DNA from: an uncultured Flavobacteriales bacterium
GTDB lineage: Bacteria; Bacteroidota; Bacteroidia; Flavobacteriales; Crocinitomicaceae
Assembly (NCBI GenBank): GCA_946886545.1
Contig: CAMPIU010000007.1
Location: 1 to 19,736 of the forward strand
Direction of reading: 5' to 3'
Length of the DNA: 19,736 nucleotides
The notes beneath the pieces are model-generated. The model made no database searches. It saw nothing but the letters and a program-made list of their open reading frames with translations, and was not told the origin of the DNA. Positions within the stretch are counted from its first letter, which is position 1; each line of letters opens with the position of its first letter. The translations under genes were made by a program, and so were the position numbers. Below are positions 16,125 through 19,736 of the stretch, one piece after another.

Positions 16125-16162
16125 GCCCGGATTCTTAAACAACTTTTGCATTTTGCATTACT

Positions 16163-17335
16163 TTAATAAAGGAAATTATTAAACGGGTAACGAATGGCGA
16201 AAATACGTTTGATCTCTGAATACATCGTTTCCTTCAATTCTTCCACATTCTCTTTATCTGTGGCAGATATGAATACGCATTTGGTTGCAGGCAGACGATT
16301 CATCCAGGTTTTCTTCAATTCTTCCAGGGTCATATTTTCACCATGCTCATCCGGTTTGTAGGCATCAATCTTGTTGAACACGAGGATCATTGGTTTGTCC
16401 TTGTTATCCAACTCAGCCAATGTTTCGTTTACAATATGGAGCTGGTCTTCAAAATTGGGATGCGAAATATCGACCACATGAATTAACAGGTCTGCTTCAC
16501 GCACTTCATCCAGGGTAGATTTAAATGATTCTACCAATTGATGAGGTAACTTGCGAATGAATCCAACAGTATCAGTAAGTAAAAAAGGTAAATTCTCAAT
16601 TACTACTTTCCGGACCGTTGTGTCCAAAGTCGCAAAGAGTTTATTTTCCGCAAACACTTCCGATTTACTCAATACATTCATCAGGGTACTTTTACCCACA
16701 TTCGTATATCCGACCAAAGCAACACGTACCAATTGTCCCCGGTTACCACGTTGAACGGACATCTGTTTATCAATCTCTTTCAGTTTTTCCTTCAGGAGTG
16801 CAATTCGTGTTTGAATGATCCGTCTATCGGTTTCGATCTGGGATTCCCCTGGACCACGTAAACCGATTCCCCCTTTCTGACGCTCCAAGTGAGTCCAAAG
16901 TCGTTTCAAACGAGGAAGCATGTATTGCATCTGTGCAAGTTCCACCTGGGTTTTTGCATGAGAAGTTCGCGCTCTCGAAGCAAAAATATCCAGAATCAGG
17001 ATATTGCGATCCAGGATCTTGCACTCCAGTTCGCGCTCAATGTTTCGCAATTGGGAAGGTGAAAGTTCGTCATCAAAAATAACCAACTCTATTCCGTGCT
17101 CCTTTACATATTCTTTGATCTCTTCCAATTTTCCCGTCCCAACGAAAGTTCGTGGGTTTGCCATCGGAAGTTTTTGCGTAAATCGTTTGACGGCTGTGGC
17201 TCCGGCAGTTTCTGCAAGAAATTCCAGCTCATCAAGATATTCGTGAGCTTGTTCGTCCGTCACGGTAGATGTAATTATCCCAACAAGTACGCAAGTTTCT
17301 TCAACTGCATCAACTAAAACGTGACCTTCATCCAT
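16163..17335 (-). CDS. hflX: ribosome-associated GTPase HflX
   Basis: HflX binds the 50S subunit and splits stalled or stressed 70S ribosomes using GTP. The 390 residues are typical. The N-terminal nucleotide-binding-like domain (about 1-155) contains NPRTFVGTGKLEEI and the FDDELSPSQLRN word. A glycine-rich linker GGIGLRGPGESQIETDRR (155-172) precedes a helical segment. The G domain (about 200-390) shows G1 GYTNVGKST (209-217), G3 DTVGF (255-259), G4 NKID (321-324) and G5 SAT (357-359). The start ATG at 17335 is 3 nt downstream of the cytochrome c gene, so hflX is the last gene of a three-gene minus-strand unit. The linkage of a ribosome-rescue GTPase to cytochromes is probably transcriptional rather than mechanistic. 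Confidence 0.97.
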   Translation of the reverse strand: MDEGHVLVDAVEETCVLVGIITSTVTDEQAHEYLDELEFLAETAGATAVKRFTQKLPMANPRTFVGTGKLEEIKEYVKEHGIELVIFDDELSPSQLRNIERELECKILDRNILILDIFASRARTSHAKTQVELAQMQYMLPRLKRLWTHLERQKGGIGLRGPGESQIETDRRIIQTRIALLKEKLKEIDKQMSVQRGNRGQLVRVALVGYTNVGKSTLMNVLSKSEVFAENKLFATLDTTVRKVVIENLPFLLTDTVGFIRKLPHQLVESFKSTLDEVREADLLIHVVDISHPNFEDQLHIVNETLAELDNKDKPMILVFNKIDAYKPDEHGENMTLEELKKTWMNRLPATKCVFISATDKENVEELKETMYSEIKRIFAIRYPFNNFLY

Positions 17336-17338
17336 GTG

Positions 17339-17683
17339 TTATTTCCGTAAATTTTGAACGAATTTTACTAATCCTTTAATTTCAGCCGTACTGAGCATAT
17401 CTTCATAAGGCATCATTCCCTTATCATTTCCCTTGCGGATCATTTGTTCTATTTCGCCCTCGTTCATTTTGCTGATAGACAAGTCCTTCGCATTGGACGC
17501 TTTCAATGTTCCATCAGGTCCATGACAAGAAGCACAATTCAATGTATAAACCGCTTTTGCATCTTCCAATGAAATAGGTTCATTCGAAATCGCTTCTGCA
17601 TTTTCACCAGGTTTAACTTCTTCACCGCAAGCGGTAAGCAAGCAAACGAAAAGAAAAAAAGGTAAGGTATCCTTTAGAACCAT
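17339..17683 (-). CDS. lipoprotein cytochrome c (class I)
   Basis: Protein of 114 residues starting at ATG 17683. A longer frame runs upstream, but this start has a GGGAGG ribosome-binding site five bases before it and directly yields a lipoprotein signal, MVLKDTLPFFLFVCLLTAC, with lipobox Leu-Thr-Ala-Cys19. After a short acidic linker the heme site CASCH (50-54) follows, and a Met-Pro at 91-92 (KGMMPY) gives the likely sixth ligand Met91. The C-terminal helix LVKFVQNLRK ends a compact mono-heme domain. It is probably anchored in the membrane facing the periplasm and serves as an electron carrier. The start overlaps the upstream membrane-protein gene by 10 nt, which supports co-expression with a heme-b-like partner. 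Confidence 0.92.
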   Translation of the reverse strand: MVLKDTLPFFLFVCLLTACGEEVKPGENAEAISNEPISLEDAKAVYTLNCASCHGPDGTLKASNAKDLSISKMNEGEIEQMIRKGNDKGMMPYEDMLSTAEIKGLVKFVQNLRK

Positions 17684-18111
17684 GATCCTCCCAATGCTGT
17701 TCTGAATGGCCATGGAATCGCTGCAAAAATGATGATCAGTACAATCGTATACCATATCAGAATAGTTTTGTGCTTTTTAGCAGGATCCAAAGCTTTTTCC
17801 GCTTTCTTTCTTCCAATCGTTATCAAAGTAACGGCTATTACCATTAGTAAGATATGCTCCAGCCCGAAAAAACGATATTGAGGGTTTTTCATCCAGCCTT
17901 CTGCATAGGATATTTTACCGGAAACAAAAGCAACAATGATTCCCAAAGTGATCTGAATATGTAACATCACCATTGCGAACAAGTTCAACATCTTGTCACC
18001 CTTCTCATATTTCCCACTCTTCAGTTTCAAGATGGCATTCACAATTGCAAAAACCAATAAAGCCAAAGCTACCCAACGTAATCCCGAATGTCCATGTATT
18101 AATGCACCCAT
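17674..18111 (-). CDS. four-helix cytochrome-b-like membrane protein
   Basis: Membrane protein of 145 residues with four predicted helices: about 11-31, 42-64, 84-101 and 115-133. Histidines lie near the membrane faces: His6 and His8 (HGHSGLRW), His51 (MLHIQ), His86 (GLEHILL) and His114. Similar Bacteroidota proteins are sometimes annotated 'cytochrome B', and the conserved words GLRW, HIQ, EH and a C-terminal IPWPF are as I remember them. Heme binding by His pairs is plausible but not shown. It overlaps the downstream lipoprotein cytochrome c gene by 10 nt, so the two may form a small quinol-to-cytochrome c electron-transfer unit (inference). It is the first gene of the operon that ends with hflX. 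Confidence 0.82.
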   Translation of the reverse strand: MGALIHGHSGLRWVALALLVFAIVNAILKLKSGKYEKGDKMLNLFAMVMLHIQITLGIIVAFVSGKISYAEGWMKNPQYRFFGLEHILLMVIAVTLITIGRKKAEKALDPAKKHKTILIWYTIVLIIIFAAIPWPFRTALGGSWF

Positions 18112-18127
18112 AATAAGTAAGTTTTGG

Positions 18128-18135
18128 CAAAATTA
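18128..18135 (-). promoter_or_regulatory. putative -7 promoter element for the cytochrome-hflX operon
   Basis: The minus strand reads TAATTTTG, an exact TAnnTTTG match 16 nt upstream of the ATG at 18111, inside the 115-nt divergent gap. No TTTG -33 box stands at the usual distance. If used, the leader would be only about 10 nt. Confidence 0.4.
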
Positions 18136-18226
18136 CCGAAAAAATGACCTCATTGGTCTAAGTAGATCACTTATTTCCACATAGAATCACTATTTTTCAG
18201 CCCTTAAAACAAGAAGTCGTCGAAAA

Positions 18227-19736
18227 ATGATTCGCTATATACTTGCTCTCTTATTTCCACTGAGTGTTTTTTCACAAGCCGAAAAACCTCAAAACGGAGT
18301 GAAAGCTCCAGATCAGAACTCATTTGTCCTTACAAATGTGACTATTTTTATTTCTCCCGAAAAAACCATTGAAAATGGTACGATCACTGTGAGGAATGGA
18401 AAAATTACAGCTGTCGACAAGATTATGCTCACTACTCCGAAAGATTTGGTTGTCATTGACGGAAATCATGCAGTAGTTGTTCCCTCATTCATCGAAGTAA
18501 ATTCCACAATGGGAATCCCTGCCGATCAAAAGGCGGAAAATAAAACAGGTCCTTATTATTGGAACCATGCCATCCGTTCGGAATTTGATGCTATCGATTG
18601 GTATAAGACGGATGAGAAAATGATTTCCGAATATCAGAAAATGGGTTTTGGCTCGGTTTTGATCCACCGGAATGATGGTTTGGCACAAGGTTATGGTTCT
18701 TTAATGCAACTGGGCACAATAAACACAGACAATCAACCTTTCTTAAGTAAAGCCGCTTCCTTTTACTCCTTCAGAAAAGGAAGTTCTCCACAGGATTACC
18801 CAAGTTCCCTGGTTGGTTCCATTGCCTTGCTCAGACAATCTTTTTATGATGCACAATGGCATGCAGAATATGGAAAGGATGCAAATTACAGTTTGGATGC
18901 TTTAACCCAACAGTTAAAAAAGCCTGCATTTTTTGTTTTGGATGATAAAACTGATGTATTTCGTGTAAAATCCTTCATGCGCGAATTCAAACGCGACTTT
19001 ACGGTTATTGGCACGGGTCAGGAACAATTTTTAGGAAATGCTTGGGACACATTGAAAGTTCAGCTCGTAATCCCCATCAATTTCCCGGAGGCATTTGATT
19101 TAAAAGATCCATATCTTGCGCACCAAATTCCATACAGTGAATTGAAGATCTGGGAAATGGCTTCACGAAATCCCGGTTTTTTATTCAAACACAAAGTTCC
19201 CTTCATTACTTCTGCAGCCGGTCACACCTCCGCCGCTGATTTCTGGAAACACATTCATCAGGCTTTAGCAACAGGTTGGTCTGTAAATGACGTATTGCGC
19301 TCATTGACGGTAGCACCGGCTACTTTACTGGGTATTCAAAAAGAATTGGGAACCATTGAAGTGGACAAATGGGCAAATTTCACCCTTTATGATCAAAACC
19401 CTTTTTTACACCAGGCCAAAGTACTTGAAGTATTTTCCAAAGGGGAGCGTAAAGTTTATCAAAATGCTCCTATTTCGGATATTCGTGGAACTTATAGTCT
19501 GAATATTGATGGTGCTAAATACTGGCTGGAAATCAGCGGAACAGTCAGTCTGCCGGAAGGGAAAGTAAAATTGGTTCGCACGGTCCAGGATTCTCTGACT
19601 CTTGCAAATAAATCCGATACCTTGACTTCCAATGCTAAAATTTTACTTGTCAACAATGATATTTCCATTCATTTCATCCAGCAATTGGATGGTGAGAAAC
19701 AAAGCTTTAGCTTAAAAGGCGATATCAATCCACGGG
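18227..19736 (+). CDS. exported amidohydrolase-like protein with degenerate metal site (3' end outside window)
   Basis: ATG at 18227 opens a frame that runs to the window end (503 codons seen, no stop). Residues 1-17 are a signal peptide (MIRYILALLFPLSVFSQ). The beta-sandwich start FVLTNVTIF, ENGTITVRNGKITAVDK, and the later LTVAPATLLGIQKELGTIEVDKWANFTLYDQNPF are clear landmarks of imidazolonepropionase-like amidohydrolases. At the first metal-ligand strand the usual PGFIDxHxH is replaced by VPSFIEVNSTMGIP, so the HxH is absent. The late active-site Asp strand is also changed (FITSAAGHTS). This half is therefore probably inactive. I recall long two-domain Bacteroidota amidohydrolases of about 1000 residues in which the first half is degenerate and the second canonical; the rest of the gene lies outside the window. 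A family-specific structural role is possible. Confidence 0.85.
   Translation, partial: MIRYILALLFPLSVFSQAEKPQNGVKAPDQNSFVLTNVTIFISPEKTIENGTITVRNGKITAVDKIMLTTPKDLVVIDGNHAVVVPSFIEVNSTMGIPADQKAENKTGPYYWNHAIRSEFDAIDWYKTDEKMISEYQKMGFGSVLIHRNDGLAQGYGSLMQLGTINTDNQPFLSKAASFYSFRKGSSPQDYPSSLVGSIALLRQSFYDAQWHAEYGKDANYSLDALTQQLKKPAFFVLDDKTDVFRVKSFMREFKRDFTVIGTGQEQFLGNAWDTLKVQLVIPINFPEAFDLKDPYLAHQIPYSELKIWEMASRNPGFLFKHKVPFITSAAGHTSAADFWKHIHQALATGWSVNDVLRSLTVAPATLLGIQKELGTIEVDKWANFTLYDQNPFLHQAKVLEVFSKGERKVYQNAPISDIRGTYSLNIDGAKYWLEISGTVSLPEGKVKLVRTVQDSLTLANKSDTLTSNAKILLVNNDISIHFIQQLDGEKQSFSLKGDINPR

Noticed and set aside
17684..17755. Longer start for the cytochrome c gene
   Set aside because: It overlaps the upstream gene more deeply and would place the lipoprotein signal internally; a GGGAGG site precedes the ATG at 17683.

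Overview
The window looks like chromosomal core DNA from a member of Bacteroidota, most likely a flavobacterium-like organism (order Flavobacteriales; a Fluviicola/Crocinitomicaceae-type relative is my guess, not proven). The basis is moderate A+T content, A-rich leaders instead of strong Shine-Dalgarno sites, several TAnnTTTG-type -7 elements, signal peptides ending in A-Q, and family content (DUF4270, a fused lycopene cyclase of the CrtYcd type, a CruF-like carotenoid protein, TPR-SpoIIE phosphatases). I see no mobile element, CRISPR array, tRNA or rRNA. Coding density is very high, and no gap between genes exceeds about 150 bases.

Layout. (1) 1-2635, plus: the 3' end of a DUF4270 gene followed 2 nt later by glmS, closed by a strong bidirectional terminator at 2649-2701. 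(2) 2727-4914, minus: three tandem paralogues. Each has an N-terminal four-cysteine domain with identical C-X15-C-X2-C-X27-C spacing, an almost invariant hydrophobic segment ending in a signal-peptidase-like site, and a small beta-sandwich-like C-terminal domain. This is the best candidate for an undescribed system here. (3) 5037-7353, plus: a small possible membrane ORF and a secreted S9 serine peptidase. (4) 7473-11992, plus: a tight operon of an RND/MMPL-type exporter, RmlA and a short-chain polyprenyl diphosphate synthase (GGPP synthase-like). (5) 11999-16013, minus, meeting the previous operon tail to tail with a 6-nt gap: a TPR-SpoIIE phosphatase, a CruF-like protein, CrtZ beta-carotene hydroxylase and lycopene cyclase, all overlapping or spaced by 3 nt. 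(6) 16163-18111, minus: a four-helix cytochrome-b-like membrane protein, a lipoprotein cytochrome c and the ribosome-associated GTPase HflX, again overlapping or 3 nt apart. (7) 18227-end, plus: the 5' part of an exported amidohydrolase-like protein whose usual metal-binding HxH is missing.

How the genes fit together. The polyprenyl synthase plus the three crt genes point to a hydroxylated cyclic carotenoid. A CruF-like hydratase with CrtZ and a lycopene cyclase suggests a monocyclic saproxanthin/myxol-type product, but phytoene synthase and desaturase are not in the window. Two features of the context are notable. A membrane TPR-SpoIIE phosphatase heads the crt operon. An RND exporter and RmlA (dTDP-glucose synthesis) share an operon with the prenyl synthase, which allows but does not prove a link to glycosylation or transport of an isoprenoid.
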